In this document: in pieces, positions 15,805 to 23,176 of the stretch | How positions within the stretch are numbered: the stretch's first letter is position 1 | How the letters are laid out: every line of letters begins with the position of its first letter | Assembly: GCA_052389435.1 (NCBI GenBank) | Contig: JBQTIB010000174.1 | Coordinates: forward strand, 1 to 29,871 | Direction of reading: 5' to 3' | Origin: JBQTKD01 sp052389435 | GTDB taxonomy: Bacteria > Actinomycetota > Actinomycetes > Sporichthyales > Sporichthyaceae | Length of the DNA: 29,871 nucleotides | The notes under the pieces: model-generated | What the model was told of the DNA's origin: nothing | Seen by the model: the letters and a program-made list of their open reading frames with translations, nothing else | Database searches by the model: none | Made by a program: the position numbers and the translations under genes

Positions 15805-17591
15805 GCAACCTGGTCAACCTCGAAAGCGTCCGCAAGGCCTACGGCCTCGTCACGCTGCTCGACGGCGTCTCGCTCGGCCTGCACGCCGGGGACCGCGTCG
15901 GCGTCGTCGGGCGCAACGGCGCGGGCAAGTCCACGCTGCTGCGCATGATGGGCAAGCTCGAGGAGCCGGACTCCGGCCGGGTGACGCACGTCGGCGGGCT
16001 ACGCGTCGGGGTGCTCAAGCAGGGCGACGACCTCGAGGCGACCGCGACCATCCGGGAGTGCGTCGTCGGGGACATGCCCGAGCACGAGTGGGCCGGCGAC
16101 GCCCGCGTCCGCGAGGTGTTCACCGGTCTGTTCGGCGGCCTGGACCTGCCCGGGTTCCCGGAGGGGCCGAACACCGTCGTCGGGCCGCTGTCCGGCGGCG
16201 AGCGCCGGCGCATCGCGCTGGCCCGGGAACTGGTCCGCGAACTCGACCTGCTCGTGCTCGACGAGCCGACCAACCATCTCGACGTCGAGTGCATCTCCTG
16301 GCTCGCCGGGCACCTCGCGGGCCGGTCCGGTGCGCTGCTGATGGTCACCCACGACCGCTGGTTCCTCGACGCGGTCTGCACGCTGACGTGGGAGGTCTCC
16401 CGCGGTCAGGTCTTCGCCTACGACGGCGGGTACTCCGCCTACGTGCTGGCCAAGGCCGAACGCGAGCGGGTCGCGGGCGCCACCGAGCAGCGCCGGCAGA
16501 ACCTGCTGCGCAAGGAACTCGCCTGGCTGCGCCGCGGCCCGCCCGCGCGGACGTCCAAGCCGCAGTTCCGCATCGACGCCGCCAACGCCCTCATCGCCGA
16601 CGAGCCCCCGGCGCGGGACTCCGTGGAGTTGGCCAAGTTCGCCGCGAACCGCCTGGGCCGCACCGTGCTCGAACTCGACGACGTCTCGCTCGAACTCGGC
16701 GGCAAGCAGCTGCTCAAGCGCGTCACGTGGGCGCTCGGGCCGGGCGCGCGCATCGGCCTCGTCGGGGTGAACGGCAGCGGCAAGACCTCCGTGCTGCGCA
16801 TGTTCGACGGCACGCTGACCCCGGCGGGCGGGAAGATCGTCCGCGGCGCGACCGTGCAGATCGGGTACCTGACGCAGGAGATCGCGGCGCCGGACCCCAC
16901 CGACCGGGTGCTCTCGAGCATCGAGCGCATCGCGAAGTACCTGACGATCGGCAAGAAGGAGCACACCGCCTCCGACCTCGCCGAGAAGTTCGGGTTCACC
17001 GGCGAGCGGCAGTGGGCCGTCGTCGGGGATCTCTCCGGCGGGGAGAAGCGCCGCCTCGCGCTGCTGCGCATCCTCATGTCCGGGGCGAACGTGCTGCTGC
17101 TCGACGAACCGACGAACGACCTCGACATCGAGACCCTCACCCGCCTCGAGGACCTCCTCGACGGCTGGGCCGGTTCGTTGGTCGTCGTCAGCCACGACCG
17201 GTACTTCCTCGAACGCGTCACCGACTCGATCCTGGCCCTCTACGGCGACGGCACGATGCGCGCGATCCCCGGCGGCGTCGACGAGTATCTGGCGCACCGT
17301 CAGAAAGCGGTGGCGATGGCCGGGCAGGCCGAGCCCGCGAAGCTGCCGCCGAAGGACGCGGCCCCGACCTCGGCGGGCGACGCCCGCGCCGCGCGCAAGG
17401 AGGTCGTGCGCATCGAGCGCCGCCTGGACAGGATCCGGGACGAGGAGGCCAAGCTCCACCAGCAGATGGCCGAGCACGCCTCCGACCACGCGAAGGTCCT
17501 GGAGCTCGACGCGAAGCTCCGCGCCTTCTTGACGGAGCGAGACCAGCTCGAAGAGGCGTGGCTAGAGGCCGCGGAGCTCGCCCAGCAGTAG
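15801..17591 (+). CDS. ABC-F family ATPase (Uup/ribosome-associated type)
   Basis: This 596-residue protein has two ABC nucleotide-binding domains and no membrane segments, which defines the ABC-F family; members act on the ribosomal E site rather than in transport. NBD1 has Walker A GRNGAGKST (37-45), LSGGERRRIALAREL and LVLDEPTNHLD. NBD2 has GVNGSGKTS, LSGGEKRRLALLRI and LLLDEPTNDLD. The inter-domain linker contains ELAWLRRGPPARTSKPQ, as in Uup-like proteins. The last about 65 residues are a charged coiled coil, also as in Uup. It is translationally coupled to ispE. Whether it gives antibiotic protection or serves housekeeping translation cannot be told; the operon context favours housekeeping. 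Confidence 0.92.
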   Translation: MSNLVNLESVRKAYGLVTLLDGVSLGLHAGDRVGVVGRNGAGKSTLLRMMGKLEEPDSGRVTHVGGLRVGVLKQGDDLEATATIRECVVGDMPEHEWAGDARVREVFTGLFGGLDLPGFPEGPNTVVGPLSGGERRRIALARELVRELDLLVLDEPTNHLDVECISWLAGHLAGRSGALLMVTHDRWFLDAVCTLTWEVSRGQVFAYDGGYSAYVLAKAERERVAGATEQRRQNLLRKELAWLRRGPPARTSKPQFRIDAANALIADEPPARDSVELAKFAANRLGRTVLELDDVSLELGGKQLLKRVTWALGPGARIGLVGVNGSGKTSVLRMFDGTLTPAGGKIVRGATVQIGYLTQEIAAPDPTDRVLSSIERIAKYLTIGKKEHTASDLAEKFGFTGERQWAVVGDLSGGEKRRLALLRILMSGANVLLLDEPTNDLDIETLTRLEDLLDGWAGSLVVVSHDRYFLERVTDSILALYGDGTMRAIPGGVDEYLAHRQKAVAMAGQAEPAKLPPKDAAPTSAGDARAARKEVVRIERRLDRIRDEEAKLHQQMAEHASDHAKVLELDAKLRAFLTERDQLEEAWLEAAELAQQ

Positions 17592-17608
17592 CACGTGCCC
17601 GAACCGCC

Positions 17609-17668
17609 CCGATAGCGCAGAAGAACACGTCGACATGGGCCTGGAGGCGTGTTCCGGCGCGCTATCGG
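17609..17668. terminator. 60-nt nested inverted repeat between convergent ABC-F and marR genes
   Basis: CCGATAGCGC (17609-17618) is complementary to GCGCTATCGG (17659-17668). Inside them GAACACG (17623-17629) is complementary to CGTGTTC (17648-17654). A symmetric 4/4 internal loop separates the two stems and an 18-base terminal loop closes the structure. It sits in the 93-bp gap between two convergent genes, so a bidirectional terminator is the simplest reading. No U tract follows on either strand. Confidence 0.6.
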
Positions 17669-17684
17669 CGCGAACCCGGCACGG

Positions 17685-18179
17685 TCAGTCTGCGGCGTCG
17701 AAGGGGGCGCCGAGTTCGCGGAGCAGGGCCGCAAGGTCCTCGCGCTGGCGGTCGGTGAGGCCGCGGAGGAGTTCCTGCTCGTGCTCGAGCAGGTGGCTCA
17801 GCGCCGCGTCGACCTGGGCCAGGCCGGTCTCGGTCAGGCTGACCAGGACCCCGCGCCGGTCCGTCGGGTCAGGGTCTCTGCGCACCAGGCCGCGTTCGGC
17901 CAGCCGGTCGATGCGGTTGGTCATGGTGCCGCTGGTCACCAGGGTCTGGTTCAGCAGCGCGCCGGGGGAGAGGCGGTAGGGGCCGCCGGAACGACGCAGC
18001 GCGGACAGCACGTCGAACTCCCAGACCTGCAGGCCCTGTTCGGCGAAGGCGACGCGGCGGGCGCGATCGAGATGGCGGGCCAGTCGGCTGAGCCGGCTGA
18101 GGACCTCCAGCGGGGACACGTCGAGATCGGGCCGCTCGCGGCGCCAGGCGGCGACCAGCCGATCTACCTCGTCCTCCAT
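17685..18179 (-). CDS. MarR-family transcriptional regulator
   Basis: This is a 164-residue winged-helix regulator. The central part shows the MarR layout: FDVLSALRRSGGPYRLSPGALL (helix 2 and recognition approach), TSGTMTNRIDRLAERGLV (recognition helix) and the wing DPTDRRGVLVSLTETG. Long flanking helices serve dimerisation. Such proteins usually repress their own gene or a neighbour and release DNA on binding small ligands or oxidation; no Cys is present, so redox sensing is unlikely. The ATG at 18179 lacks a Shine-Dalgarno sequence, and TACACT lies five bases before it, so the mRNA may be leaderless. A palindromic operator candidate lies at 18198-18215. The DUF4383-like gene is divergent. 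Confidence 0.92.
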   Translation of the reverse strand: MEDEVDRLVAAWRRERPDLDVSPLEVLSRLSRLARHLDRARRVAFAEQGLQVWEFDVLSALRRSGGPYRLSPGALLNQTLVTSGTMTNRIDRLAERGLVRRDPDPTDRRGVLVSLTETGLAQVDAALSHLLEHEQELLRGLTDRQREDLAALLRELGAPFDAAD

Positions 18180-18197
18180 GGCCGGAGTGTAGCCGGG

Positions 18198-18215
18198 TCT
18201 CTCGACGTCAAGAGA
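18198..18215. promoter_or_regulatory. MarR-type operator palindrome
   Basis: The 18-bp sequence, read on the minus strand as TCTCTTGACGTCGAGAGA, is palindromic at eight of nine base pairs. Its core resembles the TCTTGACGTCAAGA-like sites of several MarR regulators. It lies 18 bases upstream of the marR start and in the shared region with the divergent membrane-protein gene at 18286. This suggests autoregulation, with the neighbour as a possible second target. Confidence 0.6.
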
Positions 18216-18285
18216 TCGAACAACCCCCGGGGAGACCGGGCGGAGGCGGCAATCCAGGGGTGCCGACGGGGACGAACGATGGAGC

Positions 18286-18687
18286 GTGTGGGACAGGGTG
18301 GTACAAGTGGCGCCGGCCGAGATTCGGGAGAATCCGAACGCGGTCGTCGGTGCCGCCGTGGGCGCGGGCTACCTCCTCGCGGGCGTGGTCGCCTCGGCGA
18401 TCACCACCGGGAGCTACCTGGCCACCTCGCCCGGCCACCACGCCGACGGTCTCGGCGGGGTGCACTGCGCGATGTACGCGGTCGTCGGCCTGCTGCTGCT
18501 CGTCGGGATTGCGCGCGGGCGGGCACGCCTGGTGAACACCCTGGTCGGCGGCGCCTACGTGGTCCTCGGCCTGGCGTTGCTTCCCGTCGCCGACGCCCCG
18601 CAGCTGCTGGCCCTGCACGAGGCGGACAACCTCGTGCACCTGGTCAGCGCAGCCCTGCTCTTCGGGTTCGGGCGCACGCAGGAGTGA
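18286..18687 (+). CDS. DUF4383-like small integral membrane protein
   Basis: This 133-residue protein has about four hydrophobic segments (near 22-46, 60-78, 84-101 and 115-129). It carries the ending DNLVHLVSAALLFGFG, which I associate with the actinobacterial DUF4383 membrane family; the function is unknown. The start could be GTG at 18286, 18298 or 18307, and none has a convincing ribosome-binding site. It is transcribed divergently from marR with the operator palindrome between them, so it could belong to the MarR regulon. This is inference. Confidence 0.7.
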   Translation: MWDRVVQVAPAEIRENPNAVVGAAVGAGYLLAGVVASAITTGSYLATSPGHHADGLGGVHCAMYAVVGLLLLVGIARGRARLVNTLVGGAYVVLGLALLPVADAPQLLALHEADNLVHLVSAALLFGFGRTQE

Positions 18688-18772
18688 GGCGCACCTCAGA
18701 GTCGGCACACCCCCCAGATGGATGTGAGACGGTGTTCCGGTCGTTTCGCTCTGCCAAGACAAGGGTCGCTGC

Positions 18773-19720
18773 ATGACGTTCACCAGCCCGGCGGCCCCGC
18801 CCGCTTCTCGCGGCACCATGGGCGGAGACCGCAAGGGTTGGCTCGAGCAGACCACCCTCGCGCTGTTCATCCTGATCCCCCTGGTCGCCGTCGCGGCCGC
18901 CGTCCCGGTTCTCTGGGGCTGGGGTCTGCACTGGCGGGACCTCGTCATCGCGGGCGTCCTGTACGTGGTCACCGGCTTCGGGATCACCGTCGGCTACCAC
19001 CGGTACTTCACCCACGGATCCTTCCGCGCCAACCGCGGACTGAAGATCGCGCTCGGCGTCATGGGCAGCCTGGCCGTCATGGGTCCGCTGATCCGCTGGG
19101 TCGCGGACCACCGCAAGCACCACCAGTTCTCCGACAAGGCCGACGACCCGCACTCCCCGTGGGCCCACGGTGCCGGCGCCTGGGGCATGACCAAGGGCCT
19201 GTGGCACGCGCACGTCGGCTGGCTCTTCGACACCGAGCAGACCCCGGCCACCAAGTACGCCCCCGACCTGTTGGCCGACGCGGACATCGTCAAGATCTCC
19301 CGGCACTTCCCGACCTTCGTCGCGATCTCCACCCTCGCGCCGCTGCTGATCGGCGGTCTGTGGTCGATGTCCTGGCAGGGCGCGCTGTCCGCGTTCTTCT
19401 GGGCCACGCTGGTCCGCGTCGCGCTGCTGCACCACGTCACCTGGTCGATCAACTCGATCTGCCACGTCGTCGGCTCGCGGCCCTTCAAGTCCCGGGACAA
19501 GTCCGGCAACGTCTGGTGGCTCTCGGTCCTGTCCTTCGGGGAGTCCTGGCACAACCTGCACCACGCGGAGCCGACCTCGGCCCGTCACGGTGTGCTGCGC
19601 GGGCAGTTCGACTCCAGCGCCCGCCTGATCTGGCTGTTCGAGAAGTTCGGCTGGGCCAGCAACGTGAAGTGGCCGACGGCGGAGCGGCTGGCCGCTCGAC
19701 GGGTCTCCGCGGAGTCATGA
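18773..19720 (+). CDS. membrane fatty-acyl-CoA desaturase (delta-9 type)
   Basis: This 315-residue di-iron membrane desaturase introduces a cis double bond into acyl chains, probably acyl-CoA, with external electron donors. The three histidine boxes are HRYFTH (76-81), HRKHH (113-117) and HNLHH (260-264), with an additional H219/H220. Hydrophobic segments lie near 27-48, 57-75, 92-106 and 184-215. There is no fused cytochrome b5 or reductase domain. The start is ATG at 18773 after AAGGG. Its TGA overlaps the ATG of the tetR gene by four bases, so the regulator is translationally coupled to the enzyme. Control of membrane fluidity is the expected role. Confidence 0.92.
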   Translation: MTFTSPAAPPASRGTMGGDRKGWLEQTTLALFILIPLVAVAAAVPVLWGWGLHWRDLVIAGVLYVVTGFGITVGYHRYFTHGSFRANRGLKIALGVMGSLAVMGPLIRWVADHRKHHQFSDKADDPHSPWAHGAGAWGMTKGLWHAHVGWLFDTEQTPATKYAPDLLADADIVKISRHFPTFVAISTLAPLLIGGLWSMSWQGALSAFFWATLVRVALLHHVTWSINSICHVVGSRPFKSRDKSGNVWWLSVLSFGESWHNLHHAEPTSARHGVLRGQFDSSARLIWLFEKFGWASNVKWPTAERLAARRVSAES

Positions 19721-20355
19721 CCGACGGGGAAGAAGCCCGCCGCGTCCGCATGACCGGCACGCAGCGCCGGGAACAGCTGCTCGACGTCGGCCGGAAACTC
19801 TTCGCCGAGCGCGGGTTCGAGGGCACTTCCGTCGAGGAGATTGCGTCGAAGGCCGGCGTCTCCAAGCCCGTCGTCTACGAACACTTCGGCGGCAAGGAAG
19901 GCCTCTACGCGGTTGTCGTCGACCGCGAGACGCAGAGCCTGCTCGACCGCATGACCCGAGCCCTGACCAGCGGCGACTCGCGCGAACTGCTCGAGCAGGC
20001 CGCGAACGCGCTGCTGGAGTACATCGAGACCTCCACGGACGGCTTCCGGATCCTGGTCCGGGACTCCCCGGTCGCGCAGTCCACCGGCACGTTCGCGTCG
20101 CTGATGAGCGACGTCGCGAGCCAGGTCGAGCACATCCTCGTGGAGCAGTTCTCCACCCGCGGGCTGCCGCACAAGGCCGCGCCCATGTACGCGCAGATGC
20201 TCGTCGGCATGGTCGCCATGACCGGCCAGTGGTGGCTCGACGTCCGCAAGCCCAAGCGCTCCGAGGTCGCCGCCCACCTGGTGAACCTGGCCTGGAACGG
20301 GCTGCACAACCTCGAACCCAAGCCCGAACTCGTCACCGAGGTCGCGAAGAAATAA
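19717..20355 (+). CDS. TetR-family regulator coupled to the desaturase
   Basis: This 212-residue TetR repressor has an N-terminal helix-turn-helix (about 15-60). It shows RREQLLDVGRKLFAERGFEG, then SVEEIASKAGVSKPVVYEHF and GGKEGLYAVVVDRE. The remaining helical part binds an unknown ligand. Its operon position directly behind a desaturase, with ATGA overlap, suggests control of fatty-acid unsaturation with acyl-CoA as a possible ligand, as for actinobacterial regulators such as MadR. That function is inferred from context only. I could not identify a convincing operator in the 85 bp before the desaturase. Confidence 0.9.
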   Translation: MTDGEEARRVRMTGTQRREQLLDVGRKLFAERGFEGTSVEEIASKAGVSKPVVYEHFGGKEGLYAVVVDRETQSLLDRMTRALTSGDSRELLEQAANALLEYIETSTDGFRILVRDSPVAQSTGTFASLMSDVASQVEHILVEQFSTRGLPHKAAPMYAQMLVGMVAMTGQWWLDVRKPKRSEVAAHLVNLAWNGLHNLEPKPELVTEVAKK

Positions 20356-20384
20356 TCGCCGCCTCCTCGAGCCCTACAGCTGCG

Positions 20385-20464
20385 GCTTCACTCGTCGGCG
20401 TAACGCTTCACTCGCTGCAGGGCTCGTCCCACGGCGGGTGAAGTGGCACCCCGGCGAGTGAAGC
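20385..20464. repeat. cluster of GCTTCACTCG direct and inverted repeats
   Basis: GCTTCACTCG occurs at 20385-20394 and 20405-20414. The reverse complement CGAGTGAAGC occurs at 20455-20464, and a degenerate inverted copy GGGTGAAG at 20436-20443. The copies lie in the 141-bp gap between tetR and the convergent 64-aa gene. They can form alternative hairpins and probably act as a bidirectional terminator, or represent a small dispersed intergenic repeat. Confidence 0.6.
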
Positions 20465-20496
20465 GGGTCGGAAACGGGGCGAGGGGGCGGGGGACG

Positions 20497-20691
20497 TCAC
20501 GGGCGACGCAGGATTCGATGGACTCGCGAAAGTCCGGGTCGAGCCTCACCGTCGTCCCATCCGTGGTGCTCCGCGCGGAGATCCTCGACGTGCTCGATTC
20601 TCTCGACGATCGGGCGAGACAGCCAGAACCGAAGCGCGGCGTCGTCGCGTCCGTGCAGCGGAATCTTCCGCGCTACGCGCTCGATCTGCAT
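20497..20691 (-). CDS. 64-aa protein resembling partners of nucleotidyltransferase-type toxins
   Basis: This short soluble protein carries the pattern FWLSRPIVERIEHVEDLR followed by GLSRVHRILRRP. It resembles small proteins I remember next to nucleotidyltransferase-type toxin genes (pattern SPxERLxxVExLR then RLQRVxRI). No nucleotidyltransferase gene is present here, so if the resemblance is right it is an orphan. It begins nine bases after the stop of the membrane-protein gene and is probably co-transcribed with it. No clear Shine-Dalgarno sequence precedes the ATG at 20691. A longer overlapping frame on the other strand shows no protein features. Confidence 0.5.
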   Translation of the reverse strand: MQIERVARKIPLHGRDDAALRFWLSRPIVERIEHVEDLRAEHHGWDDGEARPGLSRVHRILRRP

Positions 20692-20700
20692 GCGCGGAGT

Positions 20701-21075
20701 CTAGGCGGGCGACCGCCGCCGCAGCCGCCCGATCAGGTAGCCGACGGCGCTCGCTGCGAGCGCCGTCTGCAGCACGACGATCGCCGGAGTCGGACCGACG
20801 GTGAAGGCCGTCTCCCACTCGGTCGGGTAGGTGCAGGACTTGCCGAACGGAACCCAGCTCCAGCCCGGCGTGCCGTAGGAGGAGTATCCGGGCAGCCTGC
20901 AGGACAGCGAGTCGTACAACAGCGTCCGCGTGAAGATCAGCGCCACCACGAGGACGATCGCGGCCGCGACCCACACGGCGACCGCGCTCCGCTCCACCCT
21001 CGATCGCGTCGGCGAGTGCTCGTCGTCGATGTCGTCCTCCGCAGTCCGGGACTCGGCGTCGTCGGGCTGGTTCAT
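20701..21075 (-). CDS. hypothetical two-TM membrane protein
   Basis: This is a 124-residue protein. It has a polar acidic N-terminus (about 1-32), a strong membrane helix (about 36-56), and an external loop with Cys in SLSCRLPGYSS and GKSCTYPTEW that could form a disulfide. A second helix (about 93-115) and a basic RLRRR end follow. I do not recognise a family. The ATG at 21075 was chosen over the frame extending to 21252 because GAGGAA lies nine bases upstream and the upstream extension is low-complexity Arg/Pro. The 64-aa gene follows directly. Confidence 0.7.
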   Translation of the reverse strand: MNQPDDAESRTAEDDIDDEHSPTRSRVERSAVAVWVAAAIVLVVALIFTRTLLYDSLSCRLPGYSSYGTPGWSWVPFGKSCTYPTEWETAFTVGPTPAIVVLQTALAASAVGYLIGRLRRRSPA

Positions 21076-21276
21076 CGGGTGGGATTCCTCGAGGCCGCGG
21101 CACATGGGTGCCCCCAGTGTTGCCTCGACCGGAGCGGTAGGGGGCGCGGGAGGCGAGTCGTACCAACGTCGGCCAGATTCGACCGTTCGGCATGCGGGGC
21201 TGGGTCGAACGGTCGATGCGCTTCGGTGGCGGCGACTTCGAGTCATCCCCAAGACGTATGTTGGTAGGATAGAGAT

Positions 21277-21513
21277 ATGGCGGGAAAGAAGAAGATCACC
21301 ATCACGATCGACGAGGACCTGGCGGTCGCGCTCGAGGCGGGGGGCAACGTCTCGGCGCAGCTCAACGATGCAGGTCTGGCGTTGGTCGAGCGCCGCCGGC
21401 GCGCGGAGCGGCTCAAGGCGCTGTTGGACGCTCTCGACGAGCAGGACGGCCCGCTGCCCGAGGACCCGGAGGAAGACGCGCGCATCGATCGCCTGTTGGG
21501 CGGTTCCGCGTGA
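21277..21513 (+). CDS. VapB-like antitoxin of a toxin-antitoxin pair
   Basis: This 78-residue protein starts with a short basic strand and a helix-turn pattern (KKKITITIDEDLAVAL), typical of ribbon-helix-helix antitoxins. An amphipathic and very acidic C-terminus (EQDGPLPEDPEEDARID) follows, which would wrap the toxin. It is expected to neutralise the PIN toxin and repress the operon. The start is ATG at 21277 after GGATAGAG; the 21255-21280 stretch is AT-rich (TAGGAT could be a -10 box). Its TGA overlaps the toxin's GTG by four bases. Confidence 0.85.
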   Translation: MAGKKKITITIDEDLAVALEAGGNVSAQLNDAGLALVERRRRAERLKALLDALDEQDGPLPEDPEEDARIDRLLGGSA

Positions 21514-21920
21514 TCGTGGTCCTCGACGCCGAAGCGTTCAACGCCTTGGCCGGACCGGCCTCGATTCGCAAGCAGAGGGTCCGTCGGATCATGCGCCGTT
21601 CCGAAGTGCTCGGCAGGGAGACGATCGTTCCCACGCTGGTGCTCGCCGAGCTCTACCGCGGTCGTGGGCGCAACCAACTCGTGGACGCCTGCCTTGCCCG
21701 TGAGCAGGCTTCGCTGGACACGCGTGATAGCGACAGGGCGTTGGCGCGGATCGTCGGCGGCGTGCTCGCCGCCGCGGGTGCGGGGTCGGAGGACATCGTC
21801 GACGCCCACGTCGTTGCCGCGGCCCTCGAGGCGGGCGGCGGAGTCGTCGTGACGGGAGATCCGAGCGATCTCGAACGACTGGCGGCCGCCTACCCGCACA
21901 TCGTGGTCGAGCCGGTCTGA
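21510..21920 (+). CDS. PIN-domain ribonuclease toxin (VapC-like)
   Basis: This 136-residue PIN-domain protein has conserved acidic metal ligands at Asp6 (VVLDAEAF), Glu47 (VLAELYRG), Asp98 (DIVDAHVV) and Asp117/Asp120 (VVTGDPSDL). VapC toxins cleave tRNA or rRNA when released from antitoxin. All catalytic positions look intact, so the toxin is probably active. The start is GTG at 21510 inside the antitoxin stop (GTGA), giving strict translational coupling. There are no mobile-element remnants nearby. Target RNA cannot be predicted from sequence. Confidence 0.9.
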   Translation: MIVVLDAEAFNALAGPASIRKQRVRRIMRRSEVLGRETIVPTLVLAELYRGRGRNQLVDACLAREQASLDTRDSDRALARIVGGVLAAAGAGSEDIVDAHVVAAALEAGGGVVVTGDPSDLERLAAAYPHIVVEPV

Positions 21921-21969
21921 CTCTCGGTGCTGCCGCCGAGCCCCGCGACTCTGGCGTGGAAAAGCGCCT

Positions 21970-22013
21970 ATCGGGGCGCGCCGATACCCGCCTAACCCCG
22001 CCACAGTGGCGGC
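21970..22013. terminator. two small hairpins between convergent vapC and anti-sigma genes
   Basis: TATCGG/CCGATA with a six-base loop lies at 21970-21987. CCGCCAC/GTGGCGG around a single A lies at 21999-22013. Both sit in the 119-bp gap between convergent genes and fit a bidirectional terminator. The surrounding GCGCCTATCGGGGCG resembles the outer arm of the inverted repeat at 17609-17668. Confidence 0.45.
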
Positions 22014-22039
22014 GACGCGTCGCGACGAACGCCCGATCG

Positions 22040-23176
22040 TCAATCGACGACGAGGCCCTCGTTTGTCAGGACCAGCCCGAAATGGCCGAGCTGCCGTTTG
22101 AGTTCTGCCGCCGCGGAGCCCGGCGGGATGTCGACGACCCACCGGGACTCACCAGCGGACAGGCGGAAGTCGAAGTCGACGTCCTTCGCGTCTGGGTGCC
22201 AGGCCCGACCGTCGAGCAGCTTTCCGGCCGACTCCAGACCCTCGGCCGCGCGGCACCCGGCCCGCACGACGACCGCCGCTGGATCGCGGGCCTCGTCGCG
22301 GCCGCGCTCGAGATCGGCCGCGAGATCTGAGATCGAGACCTTGCTCGGGTCGACGACGACGACCACCTCGCCAGTTCTCGCGTCTCCGGCGAGACCGATG
22401 ATTCCTGCACGCAGTAGCAAACGGTTCCAGGTGAGGTCCCTGCCGTACCGCTCGTCGAGCACGCGCGACGCCTGGCGAATTGCTTCGGCAGCGCGCGCGC
22501 CCTCCGCCCACTGGCGGTTCTCGGATTCTTCGTTGTGGTCCACGCACCACGCGGTCGACATCGCCGCCGGCGACCCGAGGCTCTGGCCGAAGGCTCGGTC
22601 CCACACGGCTGCGTCGGGCGCGGACCAGTACCGGATGAACCCGCACCCCCACGCGATCGGCCGGCCGCCGTTGCTCTCACCCGCCACGAGTAGGCGAGTG
22701 CCGGGTCCGAAAGCCGGAGGCGACTCGGGCGTGCCGAGGAGGAACTCCACGCCGAGAGCGTTGCGAGCGGTGCCGCCCTTGAACCATCGGTTGACGACGA
22801 AATCCACGCGTACGCGGCCTTTGTCAGCCTTCTCCATTCGAAGCACCCTCCCGTCGAAGGCCAGCGAACGCGCCGCGAGAGTGTCGTCGTTGTAGGGGAT
22901 TGCGCATCCGGATGTGCCCGAGGACAGCGCCCCGCTGGTGGGGACTGCGGCGACGACCACGTCGCGCTGCTCCGCCCGGGCGAAGTCCACCTGCGTCGCG
23001 CCGAGGGCGAGCCCGGCGACGACGCCGAGTGCCAGGCCGCACTGGGTGAGGCGCTGTCGTCGCTGCATCCGTCGACCGCGTCGCAGCACTGCCTCTGGAG
23101 TCGGAGCGCCGGCGCGAGCGTTGGCGGCCTCGGTCAGCCGGTCGGCCACGAAGCGTTCGTCGTCACTGCTGGGCAT
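22040..23176 (-). CDS. putative membrane-anchored anti-sigma factor with TIMP/NTR-like outer domain
   Basis: This 378-residue protein has a cytoplasmic N-terminus (1-42, mainly helical and charged), one membrane helix (about 43-62) and a long external part. Residues about 95-190 show DGRVLRM, VRVDFVVNRWFKG, PGTRLLVAGE and WGCGFIRYW, a layout like bacterial TIMP/NTR OB-fold domains with conserved Cys. The C-terminal part (about 250-378) is unassigned. The gene overlaps the end of the SigE-family sigma gene by 14 bp, which strongly suggests an anti-sigma or sensor role. No HxxxCxxC zinc anti-sigma motif is present. The start is ATG at 23176. Confidence 0.7.
   Translation of the reverse strand: MPSSDDERFVADRLTEAANARAGAPTPEAVLRRGRRMQRRQRLTQCGLALGVVAGLALGATQVDFARAEQRDVVVAAVPTSGALSSGTSGCAIPYNDDTLAARSLAFDGRVLRMEKADKGRVRVDFVVNRWFKGGTARNALGVEFLLGTPESPPAFGPGTRLLVAGESNGGRPIAWGCGFIRYWSAPDAAVWDRAFGQSLGSPAAMSTAWCVDHNEESENRQWAEGARAAEAIRQASRVLDERYGRDLTWNRLLLRAGIIGLAGDARTGEVVVVVDPSKVSISDLAADLERGRDEARDPAAVVVRAGCRAAEGLESAGKLLDGRAWHPDAKDVDFDFRLSAGESRWVVDIPPGSAAAELKRQLGHFGLVLTNEGLVVD

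Noticed and set aside
18718..19716. Extended N-terminus of the TetR protein
   Set aside because: It is the out-of-frame shadow of the desaturase; the TetR ATG at 19717 overlaps the desaturase stop in the usual ATGA arrangement.
20443..21267. 274-residue plus-strand frame over the two-TM protein region
   Set aside because: Composition is Arg/Pro-rich as expected from an antisense frame in GC-rich DNA; the minus-strand gene has membrane helices and a good ribosome-binding site.
21965..21987. Insertion-sequence terminal inverted repeat
   Set aside because: No transposase gene or fragment lies nearby and the arms are short; a terminator or dispersed intergenic palindrome is simpler.
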